Notes: a model not told the origin generated them from the sequence alone. DNA of 64,000 nt from Porphyrobacter sp. LM 6 (GCF_001720465.1 NZ_CP017113.1:62001-126000); one strand, 5' to 3'; positions 51,370-62,155 are shown, numbered from the stretch's first letter. Program-made: numbers and translations.

Positions 51370-51397
51370 GGCGGTGCCAGCAATGGCGCCGCCTTTT
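51370..51397 (+). terminator. Intrinsic terminator after the PEGA-like lipoprotein
   Basis: GGCGGTGCCA, loop GCAA, TGGCGCCGCC then TTTT. Same architecture and loop as the rplL terminator at 50719-50748. Confidence 0.82.
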
Positions 51398-51498
51398 CCT
51401 TTGGACCGAGGGATTTGCACCATCCGGCCTTTTGCCCTTCCCTTACGTCGCCCTCGCGCCTATCCGGTCCGGCTCGCCTTATCGCGGGCAGCGATAGG

Positions 51499-52899
51499 AT
51501 GATGCAGCACTCAAGCACTCTCGATACGCCCAGCTGGGGGCAGGAACTGCGCGCGACGCTGGCTCTCGCCGTGCCGCTCGCGGCGACGAACCTGTTGCAG
51601 ATGCTGATCCACGCGGTCGACGTGATCTTCATTGCGCGGCTGGGCGATCAGCCGCTTGCCGCGTCGAGCCTCGGCATCGCGATCTTCGGGCTGACGGTGT
51701 GGGCAATGACGGGCCTCGTGGGTGCCTGCGCCCCGCTGATCGCGGCCGAGCGCGGTCGCAAGCTCCACTCGGTGCGCGATATCCGCCGCACGGTGCGGAT
51801 GGGGATGTGGGTGGCGGTCGCCTTCGGCCTCGTCGGCATGGGCATCGCCTTTGCGGGTGAGGCGTTGCTGCTGCTGAGTGGGCAGGACGCTGCAATTGCA
51901 GCGATGGCGGGCGATTTCCTCGTCATTCTCGCCTGGGCGATGATCCCGATGGTGCTGGCCGGCGTGTTCCGCATCTTCGTCGCCGCGCTGGGCAAGCCGG
52001 GCTATGCGACCGCGATCACTCTGCTGGCACTCGGCACCAACACGCTCGGCAACTGGGTGCTGGTGTTCGGCAATCTCGGCATGCCCGCGTTCGGCCTTGC
52101 CGGTTCGGCCGCATCGAGCGTGATCACCGCGCTGGCAATGCTGGCGGCCTATGTCGTGGTCATCAGCAGCGACCGCACCTTGCGCCGCTACGCGATTTTC
52201 GGACGCTGGTGGCGGCCCGAATGGGCGCGGCTCAAGCAGATCATGGTGATCGGCACGCCGATTTCGCTGACGGTGCTGGCCGAAGCCGGGCTGTTCAGCG
52301 TCGCAGCGCTACTGATGGGGCGCTTCGGCGAGACGGAACTCGCCGCGCACACGCTCGCGCTCAATCTCGCCGCTCTGGCGTTCCAGATCCCGTTCGGCAC
52401 CGCGCAGGCGGCAACCATCCGGGTCGGCTATCACCACGGCGCAGGTGACCGGGTTGCGGCGGGCCGCGCGGGCTGGGTCGCAATTGCGATCGGCACGGGG
52501 TTCATGAGCACCACCGCGCTCGCCATGCTGCTGGTGCCGACGCTGCTGCTGCAGGTCTATATCGACCCCTATGCCCCCGCCAATGCCGCGCTGGTCGCCT
52601 TCGCGCTGCAATACCTCGTGCTGGCGGCGATCTTCCAGCTGGCGGACGGCGTGCAGGCGGTAGGCGCGGGCGCGCTGCGCGGGCTTCAGGACACGCAGGT
52701 GCCGATGTGGATCGCGATCTTCAGCTACTGGGTGCCGGGCTTCGGCTTCGCCATCGGGCTGGGGTTCTTCACCCCGCTCGAAGGGACAGGCGTATGGATC
52801 GGGCTGGCGCTGGGCCTGTTCTTTGCCGCTGCCGGGCTGCTGTGGCGCTGGATCCGGCGCGATGCGCTGGGGCTGACGCGTTACGAGACCGCAGCCTAG
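51499..52899 (+). CDS. MATE-family multidrug/toxin efflux transporter
   Basis: This 466-aa protein has twelve hydrophobic segments and MATE signatures: LAVPLAATNLLQMLIHAVDVIFIARLG near the N-terminus, MTGLVGACAPLIAAERG, GKPGYATAITLLALGTNTLGNWVLVFG, and in the second half IGTPISLTVLAEAGLFSVAALLMGRFG and FALQYLVLAAIFQLADGVQAVGAGALRGLQDTQVP. It exports cationic compounds using Na+ or H+ gradients. The start is uncertain (tandem ATG at 51499 and 51502, TTG 51415 longer). It is convergent with mscS, the stops sharing CTAG. Confidence 0.92.
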   Translation: MMQHSSTLDTPSWGQELRATLALAVPLAATNLLQMLIHAVDVIFIARLGDQPLAASSLGIAIFGLTVWAMTGLVGACAPLIAAERGRKLHSVRDIRRTVRMGMWVAVAFGLVGMGIAFAGEALLLLSGQDAAIAAMAGDFLVILAWAMIPMVLAGVFRIFVAALGKPGYATAITLLALGTNTLGNWVLVFGNLGMPAFGLAGSAASSVITALAMLAAYVVVISSDRTLRRYAIFGRWWRPEWARLKQIMVIGTPISLTVLAEAGLFSVAALLMGRFGETELAAHTLALNLAALAFQIPFGTAQAATIRVGYHHGAGDRVAAGRAGWVAIAIGTGFMSTTALAMLLVPTLLLQVYIDPYAPANAALVAFALQYLVLAAIFQLADGVQAVGAGALRGLQDTQVPMWIAIFSYWVPGFGFAIGLGFFTPLEGTGVWIGLALGLFFAAAGLLWRWIRRDALGLTRYETAA

Positions 52900-53783
52900 C
52901 GCGGCGCGGAGGCGGGCGCGGCAGCCGCAGCGGCGGCCACCCCGGTGGGGATGGTCATGCCCAGCGCGTCGAACTTCAGCTTCACCGCCTCGTTGAGCGC
53001 CCATGACAGCGGCAGATAATCGCCCGCATTGCACCACACCCTGAGGCCGACGCGCACAGAATTGTCCGCCAGCGCCGCAACAAACGCGACCGGCTCGGGA
53101 TCGCCAAGCACTCGCGCATCGGCCTTCGCCAGCTCAAGCATCGCGGTGCTCGCGGCCTTGAGGTCATCCTCGTAGGCAATGTTCACCAGCAGCTCGAGCC
53201 GCCGCCTGGGCATGCGCGAATGGTTGACCACCGCCTTGTTCCACAGCTCGTTATTGGGAACCATGACATAGAGCCCGTCGAGCTGGACCATTTCGGTGGT
53301 GAACAGGCCGATCGCCTGCACCGTCCCGGCCACGGTCCCGGCGGTGATATATTCGCCCACGCGGAACGGACGCTGGATCAGGATCATCACGCCCGCCGCC
53401 ACATTCGACAGCGTGCCTTGCAGCGCAAGGCCAACCGCCAGCGCAAGCCCGCCGAGCGCGGCGATTATGCTGGTGGTCTGCACCCCGAACTGGGTCAGCA
53501 CCGTGATCGCCACCACCACCCACAGCGCATATTTGATGATGTTGCTGAGGAACTTCGCGACCGTCGGCTCGATGCGGGTGTTGCGGGTGAGCGCGCGGTC
53601 GGCCCAGCGCGACAGGAACCGCGCGAGGATCACCCCGATCACCAGCACCGCGACCGCGCCGGTGAGATAGGCGAGGTTGACCTTCACCCACAGCCACGCC
53701 TCGTGCGCGACGTTGATCTCGTCATTGAGGGCGGCAAGCTTGGGCGGCAGCTTGGGTGGGGAAGGTGTCACGGTCGCTCGCAT
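52896..53783 (-). CDS. Small-conductance mechanosensitive channel (MscS family)
   Basis: This 295-aa inner-membrane protein has TM helices in LAYLTGAVAVLVIGVILARFL and IIKYALWVVVAITVLTQFGV. The pore helix TM3 is in IAALGGLALAVGLALQGTLSNVAAGVMILIQRPFRVGEYI (Gly/Ala packing and the QRPF motif). A cytosolic beta/alpha vestibule follows, with MVQLDGLYVMVPNNELWNKAVVNHSRMPRRR. It releases osmolytes on hypo-osmotic shock. The C-terminal Ala-rich tail is short. Convergent with the MATE gene, overlapping at CTAG. Confidence 0.93.
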   Translation of the reverse strand: MRATVTPSPPKLPPKLAALNDEINVAHEAWLWVKVNLAYLTGAVAVLVIGVILARFLSRWADRALTRNTRIEPTVAKFLSNIIKYALWVVVAITVLTQFGVQTTSIIAALGGLALAVGLALQGTLSNVAAGVMILIQRPFRVGEYITAGTVAGTVQAIGLFTTEMVQLDGLYVMVPNNELWNKAVVNHSRMPRRRLELLVNIAYEDDLKAASTAMLELAKADARVLGDPEPVAFVAALADNSVRVGLRVWCNAGDYLPLSWALNEAVKLKFDALGMTIPTGVAAAAAAAPASAPR

Positions 53784-54041
53784 AAATGGAGCCTTCCGGG
53801 GCGACGCTGGGTCAACCCGGAAGGTCGGTTCTCTTGCGAAGCATGCTTAGCCGCGCGTGACCGTGATTTCCACCCGTCCGCCGCCGCCTTGTCCTCGCCC
53901 GGGTCGGTCTGGCCGCGCGGCCACGCACGCTCCGCCGGAAACACAGCGCGGCCCGTGTGTTGGCGCTCTCTCGAGAGCTATGCGGCCGGAAGCGGTCAGT
54001 GCAGCCGTTATCGGTGCCGAGGGTGGTTTGCGAACGAAGCG

Positions 54042-54569
54042 TCAGCCGCCGGCAGTACTGGCAACCGCTGCGGCCATCGCCAGCACCCCGCCGCCCAGAC
54101 CAACAATGGCCGCGAACTTGAGATCGTCGCTCGGGCCGCCGACGGAGGTGCCCGGCGGGGGGCCGTCAAACATGGTCGCCGTCCAGGGTGCCAGCGGCGG
54201 GACCGCCGGTGCCGGCGGGATCGCCGCCGCAGCCGCGGCGAGCTGCTCCACCTTGCCGAAATGTTCGGCGAGCAGATAGTAGGCCGTGACCCGGTGGCGG
54301 GAGGTGGTATCGCTCATCCGTGCGCCGACCGAGGCGATGGCGGCATCAAGCACGCCATCAGATTCGGTCAGGCCGAGCGTCTTCTTGCAGAAGTTCTCGC
54401 GCACGCTGCGGGTTTCGGCCGGTTTGCCGAACGACACCATCGGCGCCTCGCGGGTATTCAGCGATACAAGACAATGGCGTACGAGCCCGGCGATCGCGCC
54501 GGTATCGGCAGCCGGAACGTAACGCTTGACGTCAGCCGCCCAGTCGGTGGCTGGGGCTTCATTCGACAT
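54042..54569 (-). CDS. DUF2853-family protein with C-terminal membrane segment
   Basis: This 175-aa protein begins with DWAADVKRYVPAADTGAIAGLVRHC, continues RENFCKKTLGLTESDGVLDAAIASVGARM and RHRVTAYYLLAEHFGKVEQL: the DUF2853 domain, about 105 residues. A Pro/Ala-rich linker leads to a hydrophobic, Gly/Ala-rich C-terminus (FAAIVGLGGGVLAMAAAVAS) that may be a tail anchor, longer than the usual DUF2853. Function unknown. Between this gene and mscS about 258 bp contain no supported gene. Confidence 0.75.
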   Translation of the reverse strand: MSNEAPATDWAADVKRYVPAADTGAIAGLVRHCLVSLNTREAPMVSFGKPAETRSVRENFCKKTLGLTESDGVLDAAIASVGARMSDTTSRHRVTAYYLLAEHFGKVEQLAAAAAAIPPAPAVPPLAPWTATMFDGPPPGTSVGGPSDDLKFAAIVGLGGGVLAMAAAVASTAGG

Positions 54570-54670
54570 ATCGACCTCACTTGCTTCCGGTAAGGAGCTT
54601 AATTGTTGCCGATCCCGATTCCGCTCTAACAGGGGTTTGGACCAAGCCCAAACTTTTCTCGCGCCAGCGC

Positions 54671-54700
54671 CTTGACTCTGTGCCGGGCGAAACCCAAATG
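54671..54700 (+). promoter_or_regulatory. Probable RpoH (sigma-32-like) promoter of groESL
   Basis: CTTGACT (54671-54677) and CCCAAATG (54693-54700), 15 nt apart, fit the heat-shock sigma pattern of CTTGAA and CCCCAT-like boxes. It lies directly upstream of the CIRCE element, so groESL may be under both HrcA and RpoH. Confidence 0.55.
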
Positions 54701-54707
54701 CGCCCCG

Positions 54708-54734
54708 TTGGCACTCTCAGAGGGAGAGTGCCAA
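54708..54734 (+). promoter_or_regulatory. CIRCE operator (HrcA-binding site)
   Basis: TTGGCACTC-N9-GAGTGCCAA is a perfect inverted repeat matching the CIRCE consensus TTAGCACTC-N9-GAGTGCTAA with one symmetrical change. It lies 35 bp before groES. HrcA binds CIRCE and represses chaperonin genes until heat shock. Confidence 0.93.
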
Positions 54735-54768
54735 GCCAACTCATCCACTCACAGGAAAGGTCATATCA

Positions 54769-55056
54769 ATGGCATTTCGTCCGCTGCACGACCGCGTTGT
54801 GGTCCGTCGCATCGAAGCCGACCAGAAGACCGCTGGCGGCATCATTATCCCCGATAGCGCCCAGGAAAAGCCGAGCGAAGGCGAAGTCATCGCCGTGGGC
54901 GACGGCGCCCGTGACGATAGCGGCAACCGCATCGCGCTCGACGTCAAGGTCGGCGACCGCGTGCTGTTCGGCAAGTGGTCGGGCACCGAAGTCAAGATCG
55001 CTGGCGAAGACCTGCTGATCATGAAGGAAAGCGACATCATGGGGATCGTCGGCTGA
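54769..55056 (+). CDS. groES: Co-chaperonin GroES
   Basis: This 95-aa lid protein of the GroEL chaperonin contains [44 protein letters not shown] (mobile loop with GGIIIP) and [29 protein letters not shown]. The length is standard. It has the heat-shock control region (RpoH-like promoter, CIRCE) upstream and groEL 53 bp downstream on the same transcript. Confidence 0.98.
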   Translation: MAFRPLHDRVVVRRIEADQKTAGGIIIPDSAQEKPSEGEVIAVGDGARDDSGNRIALDVKVGDRVLFGKWSGTEVKIAGEDLLIMKESDIMGIVG

Positions 55057-55064
55057 TAGCCTGA

Positions 55065-56741
<1,677 letters not shown>

Positions 56742-56754
56742 GCCGCTAGGGCGG

Positions 56755-56779
56755 GCTGAGCCAGCGACGCTGGCTCAGC
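56755..56779. repeat. Perfect inverted repeat after groEL
   Basis: GCTGAGCCAGC, 3-nt loop, GCTGGCTCAGC: an 11-bp perfect stem 13 nt after groEL without a T-run. It may stabilise the 3' end of the mRNA. The real terminator follows about 90 nt later. Confidence 0.5.
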
Positions 56780-56870
56780 ACTCGCCCGCGGCCGGCCAGC
56801 GGAGCGCAGCTCCGACTGACGACACGGGCTTCGCCCGGGTCGATCCAGCCCAGAGCCAAACAAAAAGAAA

Positions 56871-56898
56871 CCCCGGCGGATCGCTCCGCCGGGGTTTT
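56871..56898. terminator. Bidirectional intrinsic terminator (groESL / TonB receptor)
   Basis: CCCCGGCGGA, loop TCGC, TCCGCCGGGG, followed by TTTT on the plus strand and preceded by AAA on it (T-run on the minus). It can end both groESL and the convergent TonB receptor gene. Confidence 0.85.
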
Positions 56899-56955
56899 CT
56901 TTATGCCATCAGCAGGTGGCCCGCCGCGGATCGCCGCGGGCCGCCGTGCCGCGCG

Positions 56956-59352
56956 TCAGAACGACTGGCGCGCGGTGATGCCGAAGGTGCGCGGCTGGCC
57001 GATGTTGAAGCCAAGCCGTGCGCGGCCGCCACGTTCCCGGTCGAACGAGAGCAGCGGGTTTTCATCGAACAGGTTGCTGACATAGGCGGTCAGCGACAGG
57101 CCGCTGTCGAGTTCCACACCGGCGCTGAGATTGACCAGCTGGTAGTCGGGCAGCAGCAGGTTCACCGTGGTCGCCGACCCCGCCGGAGCCCCGCCGAACG
57201 GCAGGTTATGGACGAAGGTGCGCGGGTTGTTTTCCTGATCCGACGGCTGGGTGTAGCGCGTGCCGACGTGCTGGACCGAACCGGTCAGGAACGCCGTGGT
57301 GGAATCGTTGAGATCCCACTCGTAGCTACCGCTCGCCGAGATCTGGAACTCCGGCACCGAAGGCAGACGGTTGCCTTCGCGGATCCCGGTCGCCCCGGCC
57401 AGCGCGCCCGGCAGGGTGCTGTCGAATTCGGATTCGAGCAGGCTGCCGCTGAGGTTGAAGTTCAGACCGGCCGCAGGGCTGACACCGATTTCCGCTTCGA
57501 CCCCGGCCACGTGGGCTTCAGGCACGTTGAACACGATACGCGACGAGCAGCTACCGGCATCGAGCGTGACCTGCAGGTTGCTGATGTCGTTGTAGAACGC
57601 GGCCGCATTGAAGGTGAAGCCCGTCCCTTGGGTCTTCACGCCCAGTTCGTAGTTCCACAGCTTTTCATCGCCATAGTCCTGGAAGCCGCCGAACAGCGCC
57701 AGATCCTGCGCATTGCAGAGCGGGGTGTTGAGCGGATCGTTGACCCCGCCCAGCCGGAAGCCCTGCGAGGCCTGGGCGTTGATGGTGACATCGGGGCTGA
57801 CTTCGTAGCTCAGCAGGAAGCGGGGGGTGAAGCCGTCCGAAGCGGTTTCGTCCACCACGCCGGTATCGCCGTTGGCGAACAGGCCGCCGCTGGTGATGGT
57901 GCGGGTTTCCTCGAAGTCGTAGTAACGACCACCAGCCGTGAAGGTCAGCGCATCGGTGATGTCGTAGGTCAGTTCGCCGAAGATCGCGATCTGCTTGATA
58001 TCGAACGGCAGGTCGGAGTTGAACGGCGAGTTGGCCGGGAACCCGTTGGCCACCGCGGCCGAGGTGCCGGCGCCCAGCACCGCATCGGTGAAGGCATCAT
58101 AACCCGGGGTCGGCAGACGCTGGGCGTAGTTGCGCTCGACGTCCGAATAGAAGCCGCCGATCAGCCACTGGAACGGACCGTCATAGTCCGATGCCAGCCG
58201 GACTTCCTGCGTGACCGTCTTGAGGTCGGTGGTGTCGCGCAGGTTCGAAGGCAGCAGCACCGCCGCATCCGGATAGCCGAGATCGACCGAGACCGAGCCG
58301 GTCAGCGCGCTGGCATCGCGGCTCACCAGAATGTCACGGTTGATGTAGGAGGTGACCGAGGTAAGATCCATGTCGCCCAGACCAACCTTGACGGTCAGGT
58401 CGGCGATGAAGGTCTCGTCCTCGAAGGCTTCGCGCAGTTGCAGATACTGCTCGCGCTCGCCCAACTGCACCGCCGGACGGGTGGTGGTGAAGGGGTTGGC
58501 GTATAGGTTGTAAATCTCCTGGCGGTTGAATCCGTTGGCCGACACCTTCTGGTAGACGATGCGCGGCGTGATCGAGAAATCATCGCTCGGCTCGAAGGTG
58601 AGCGCAATGCGGCCGCCGTAACGCTCGCCGTCATTGATGTTCTCGCCGCCGCCGGGGCCACGCGCGTCGATGAAGCCGGCGAAGCGGGTGTAGTAACCCA
58701 CCGCACGGATCGCCGCGACATCGCTCAGCGGCACGTTGATCGCACCCTTGATGCTGCCGCCGACATTGCCGCCGTCGATAGCGTTGAGGTTGGCTTCGAC
58801 CTGACCTTCGGTCACACCGAGGGTCGGCTGGTTGGTGATGTAGCGGATCGTGCCGCCGACCGAACCCGAACCGAACAGCGTGCCCTGCGGCCCGCGCAGG
58901 GTTTCGACGCGGTTGAGATCGAACAGGTCGAGATCGGGGGTGAACAGCGACAGCGAGATCACCGATTCATCGAGATAGACGCCGACCTGCTCCTTAACGC
59001 CGGGCTGGTCACGGACGACCTGACCCGCGGAGATGCCGCGCACCGAGACCTGGCTCTGGCCCGGCCCCAAGTTCTGGATGTTGAGACCGGCGACATTGCG
59101 CGAGAGGTCTTCGAGCGTCACTGCGCCGGACTTCTGGATGTCTTCCTGGGTCTGGGCGTTGATCGAGAACGGCACGTCCTGAATGGTGGTGTCGCGCTTG
59201 GTGGCCGACACGATGATGACGTTGCCTTCGACCGTCTCGTCTTCAGCGGGCGCGGCTTGCTGGGCCAGCGCGGGGCCGGCGAGCAGGGCCGAAGCCGTGC
59301 CAGCGAGCAGCAGATGACGAAGAACGGGGCGTGATGCGGTTGGGATCTTCAT
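56956..59352 (-). CDS. TonB-dependent receptor (Ton-box SusC/Caulobacter-like outer-membrane transporter)
   Basis: This 798-aa protein has a signal peptide (LLLAGTASALLAGPALA). The plug begins NVIIVSATKRDTTIQDVPFSINA and contains SGAVTLEDLSRNVAGLNIQ, VSVRGISAGQVV, DLFDLNRVETLRGPQGTLFGSGSVGGTIRYITNQP. The barrel ends ITARQSF with the C-terminal Phe expected for an outer-membrane protein. The plug pattern (DVPxSI, RGPQGTLFG) is that of the IroN/Caulobacter-type receptors common in sphingomonads, whose ligands include saccharides and other nutrients as well as siderophores. The substrate is unknown. ATG 59352 is chosen for its AGGAGG 7 nt upstream. The DUF305-LVIVD gene lies just upstream on the same strand. 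Confidence 0.9.
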   Translation of the reverse strand: MKIPTASRPVLRHLLLAGTASALLAGPALAQQAAPAEDETVEGNVIIVSATKRDTTIQDVPFSINAQTQEDIQKSGAVTLEDLSRNVAGLNIQNLGPGQSQVSVRGISAGQVVRDQPGVKEQVGVYLDESVISLSLFTPDLDLFDLNRVETLRGPQGTLFGSGSVGGTIRYITNQPTLGVTEGQVEANLNAIDGGNVGGSIKGAINVPLSDVAAIRAVGYYTRFAGFIDARGPGGGENINDGERYGGRIALTFEPSDDFSITPRIVYQKVSANGFNRQEIYNLYANPFTTTRPAVQLGEREQYLQLREAFEDETFIADLTVKVGLGDMDLTSVTSYINRDILVSRDASALTGSVSVDLGYPDAAVLLPSNLRDTTDLKTVTQEVRLASDYDGPFQWLIGGFYSDVERNYAQRLPTPGYDAFTDAVLGAGTSAAVANGFPANSPFNSDLPFDIKQIAIFGELTYDITDALTFTAGGRYYDFEETRTITSGGLFANGDTGVVDETASDGFTPRFLLSYEVSPDVTINAQASQGFRLGGVNDPLNTPLCNAQDLALFGGFQDYGDEKLWNYELGVKTQGTGFTFNAAAFYNDISNLQVTLDAGSCSSRIVFNVPEAHVAGVEAEIGVSPAAGLNFNLSGSLLESEFDSTLPGALAGATGIREGNRLPSVPEFQISASGSYEWDLNDSTTAFLTGSVQHVGTRYTQPSDQENNPRTFVHNLPFGGAPAGSATTVNLLLPDYQLVNLSAGVELDSGLSLTAYVSNLFDENPLLSFDRERGGRARLGFNIGQPRTFGITARQSF

Positions 59353-59413
59353 GCATTTCCTCCTGTTACGCGGACCGCGCAAACATTTGTTGTTTTTGGG
59401 CTCTGGGCCTGTG

Positions 59414-59428
59414 TTGTGATTGTCACAA
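59414..59428. promoter_or_regulatory. Palindrome upstream of the TonB receptor gene
   Basis: TTGTGA-ttg-TCACAA is a perfect inverted repeat 62 nt before the ATG of the receptor gene. It resembles a CRP/LacI-type half-site pair with short spacing. Candidate operator only. Confidence 0.4.
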
Positions 59429-59583
59429 TGCGATTCCTCCCTCAACGCGCAGCTTTAGGGCGACGCCATTTCAGGCGGGAATCGTTGCAGTCGTGCATCA
59501 CCGTCTAGTGATGACGGGGGGGGGCGCGGGATTGCCCCCGCCGCTGGTGTGCGGCGGGGAGATGGCGGGGCGTCGAGGTCCGG

Positions 59584-61893
59584 TTATCCGCCCTTGCGGC
59601 TGGCCTCGGCTGCATCGATCGCAGCCTTGTCCCACGTCACGCGGGTTTGGGTCTGCGGGTTGAAGCGCCCGCCTTCGTACTTGGCGGCGTTGGCGGCAGC
59701 GATCTCGGCCTCGGTCATGTCGGCCGTCGGGGCGAGCTTGAACACGTCGATCCCGCGGGTGATCTCGGTGCCGTAGATGTGGCCCTTGTACCAGTAGATC
59801 GACCAGTAACCGCCCAGCACCATCTGCTTGGCATCAATCGGCCCGCGATCGAAATAGGCGATTTCCTTGGGGTTGGCGCTGTCGGTGAAGTCCATCACCG
59901 AAAGGCCGCCCTGATACCACGCCTGCGCGAACAGATCGCGGCCCGGAACCGGGATGATCGAGCCGTTGTGGGCGACGCAGTTTTCCTTGTCGCTCTGCGG
60001 CGCAGGCATTTTGTAGTGCGCGCGGAACACCAGCTTGCCATCGACGATATCGTAGACCGCGTTGGCACCCCAGGTCTTGGGGTCGGACGCCTTGCAGCGC
60101 GGCCGCCCGCCGCCGCCCCATTCGTCGGTGAAGATCACCTTGGTGCCATCATTGTTGAAGGTGGCCGAGTGCCAGTAGGCAAAGCCGGTATCGGTGACGA
60201 CATCGATGCGCTTGGGGTTGAGCGGATCCTTGATGTCGAACAGGATGCCGTTGCCCGAGCACGCCCCCGCCGCGATGTTGAGCGCGGGGAACACGGTGAT
60301 GTCGTGGCACTGGTCGGTCGGCGCGGTACGCTGCGTGCCTTCGCCGTGATCGCCGCCGGTCCACAGGCCCGCGATATTGCCGGTCTTCTCGTCGGCGAAG
60401 ACGCGCGGGCTCTTGACGATGCGCGCCTTGGACGGATCGGCCAGCGGGATCTCGATCACGTCGATCGAGAACAGCGCGGTGCGGGTGTCGCCCGGAATTT
60501 CGCCGATGCAGCCCGCCAGTTCCTCTTCCTCGCGGATGTTGGCGGTGCCCGAGTTGTAGACGACGATGCGCTTGTCATCGGCGCTGACGACCGAGTGCGT
60601 GTGGCTGCCGCGGCAGGTCTGCACCCCGCCGACCTGCACCGGACGGGTGAGATCGGAAATGTCGAAGATGCGCAGGCCGCGGAAACGCTCCTCGTTGACC
60701 TTGCCCGGCGCGCCCTGAAGGCCGCAATCGACACGGCCACGGGTCTGTTCGACGCTCATCACGAGGATCTTGCCGACGACCGAGACATCGCCCTGCCCGC
60801 CGGGGCAGACGACTGAGCTCATCAGGTTCGGCACACCATCGGTGCCAATCTTGTAGATGTTGAAGCCGTGGTAGGAGCCGGCGATCATGATGTCGTCGAA
60901 GAACGCCATGTCGGTGTTGGCGAAATCGAGCAGCGGCGAGCGTTCCGACAGTTCGGTGAGGCTGTCCTCTTCCTCGCGGTCAGGGGTTGCGGCGGCGGGG
61001 GTCGCAGCCGGAGCAGCAGCGGCGGGCGCGGCAGCAGGCGTTGCCTCGGGCGCGGGCGTGGCAGCAGCTTCGTCCTTCTTATCGTCCTTGCTCTTCCTCG
61101 GCGCTGCGGGCGGACGCAGATCGGCCGGGTTGGCAGGATTGAAGAAGCCGGCGGGCTTCCTGAGGCTGGCGATCTTGGTCAGGCCCATGATCGCTTCGCC
61201 CGCGTTGTCGAAGCCTGCGGCAAGGCCGGTGCGCGGGTCTTCCGACAGCTTGGCGAGCACCTTGTCCATGCGCTTGATCTCGCCGTTCTGCTCGTTCTCG
61301 ATATCGGCGACAAAGCGGAACATCACCGGGTCGGAGGCAGTGCCTTCTTCGCGGAACAGCTTCTGCACCATCTCGACCGCGCCCTGGTGGTGGGCGATCA
61401 TCAGGGTCAGGAACTGGCGATCGAAATCAATGCCCTTGGCATCGGCCAGCGCCTTCATATCCTCGGGGCTCGCCATGCCCTGCATCATGTGGTGCAGGTG
61501 TTCGCCGTGGCCCTTCATCATCGGGTCTTCGACCGGCTCGCCGCGTTCCTTGAGCCAGCCCTTCATGAAGGCGATTTCGTCCGCCTGGCTGGCTTCGATC
61601 CGGCCCGCCACGGCAATGATCTGCTCGGCATTGGTGCGGTCCTTGACCAGCACCGCCATGTCCAGCGCCTGCTGGTGGTGGACGATCATGTGCTGCATGA
61701 AGGCGACGTCAGCCGCGGTGTAGCTCGCCTGCGCCAGCTTGGTCGCCTGCTCGGCCGACAGCGTGCGGGTCGCCTGCCCCGGCGCACCGGGCTGGACGAT
61801 CGGCACGCTCTGCGCGAGCGCAGCGCCCGAGGCCGACAGCAGCATGGCGGAAAGAACGGCGCGCGAGGCGCGCAGCGAGGCGATGTTGGTCAT
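59584..61893 (-). CDS. DUF305 - LVIVD-repeat fusion protein, exported
   Basis: This 769-aa protein has a signal peptide (LSAMLLSASGAALAQ). Residues about 40-260 form a DUF305 domain with duplicated histidine-rich motifs, HMIVHHQQALDMA and LMIAHHQGAVEMV, plus HGEHLHHMMQGM, which suggest metal binding. A long Lys/Asp then Ala/Pro-rich linker (about 260-310) leads to a C-terminal LVIVD-repeat/propeller-like region with AFFDDIMIAGSYHGFNIYKIG, GLRIFDISDLTRPVQVGG, SHTHSVVSADDKRIVVYN, GGDHGEGTQRTAPTDQCHDITVFP and QGGLSVMDFTDSANPKEIAYFDRG. Such C-terminal domains are seen in extracellular surface proteins. No enzymatic motif. Its role, and any link to the TonB receptor 231 bp downstream, is unknown. 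Confidence 0.8.
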   Translation of the reverse strand: MTNIASLRASRAVLSAMLLSASGAALAQSVPIVQPGAPGQATRTLSAEQATKLAQASYTAADVAFMQHMIVHHQQALDMAVLVKDRTNAEQIIAVAGRIEASQADEIAFMKGWLKERGEPVEDPMMKGHGEHLHHMMQGMASPEDMKALADAKGIDFDRQFLTLMIAHHQGAVEMVQKLFREEGTASDPVMFRFVADIENEQNGEIKRMDKVLAKLSEDPRTGLAAGFDNAGEAIMGLTKIASLRKPAGFFNPANPADLRPPAAPRKSKDDKKDEAAATPAPEATPAAAPAAAAPAATPAAATPDREEEDSLTELSERSPLLDFANTDMAFFDDIMIAGSYHGFNIYKIGTDGVPNLMSSVVCPGGQGDVSVVGKILVMSVEQTRGRVDCGLQGAPGKVNEERFRGLRIFDISDLTRPVQVGGVQTCRGSHTHSVVSADDKRIVVYNSGTANIREEEELAGCIGEIPGDTRTALFSIDVIEIPLADPSKARIVKSPRVFADEKTGNIAGLWTGGDHGEGTQRTAPTDQCHDITVFPALNIAAGACSGNGILFDIKDPLNPKRIDVVTDTGFAYWHSATFNNDGTKVIFTDEWGGGGRPRCKASDPKTWGANAVYDIVDGKLVFRAHYKMPAPQSDKENCVAHNGSIIPVPGRDLFAQAWYQGGLSVMDFTDSANPKEIAYFDRGPIDAKQMVLGGYWSIYWYKGHIYGTEITRGIDVFKLAPTADMTEAEIAAANAAKYEGGRFNPQTQTRVTWDKAAIDAAEASRKGG

Positions 61894-62155
61894 GGAGTCC
61901 CCTGTGGCAAATGCTTGACAGGCAGACTGCCCTTAACGTCCGCGCAGTCAAGCCCGCCCGGGAGGTTGCCAGCCGCCAATCGACGAACCGGCGATTGGCG
62001 TCGAGGACCGGCATTGACCCCGATTTTCGTTTCCCGGTCGCGGCAGGGGCTCGATTGGCCGCAGGATTGCCAATCAATGCTTGCGGCGGGGAATCGCCCG
62101 TGACTAGGATATGTCCGTTAAGCCGTCCGAAACCCTGATGGAGTAGCCTGTCTCT

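Noticed and set aside
53784-54041. Possible minus-strand coding extension ending GRVEITVTRG
   Set aside because: The frame is open directly after the DUF2853 stop but has no start codon or SD and no recognised domain; most likely noncoding.
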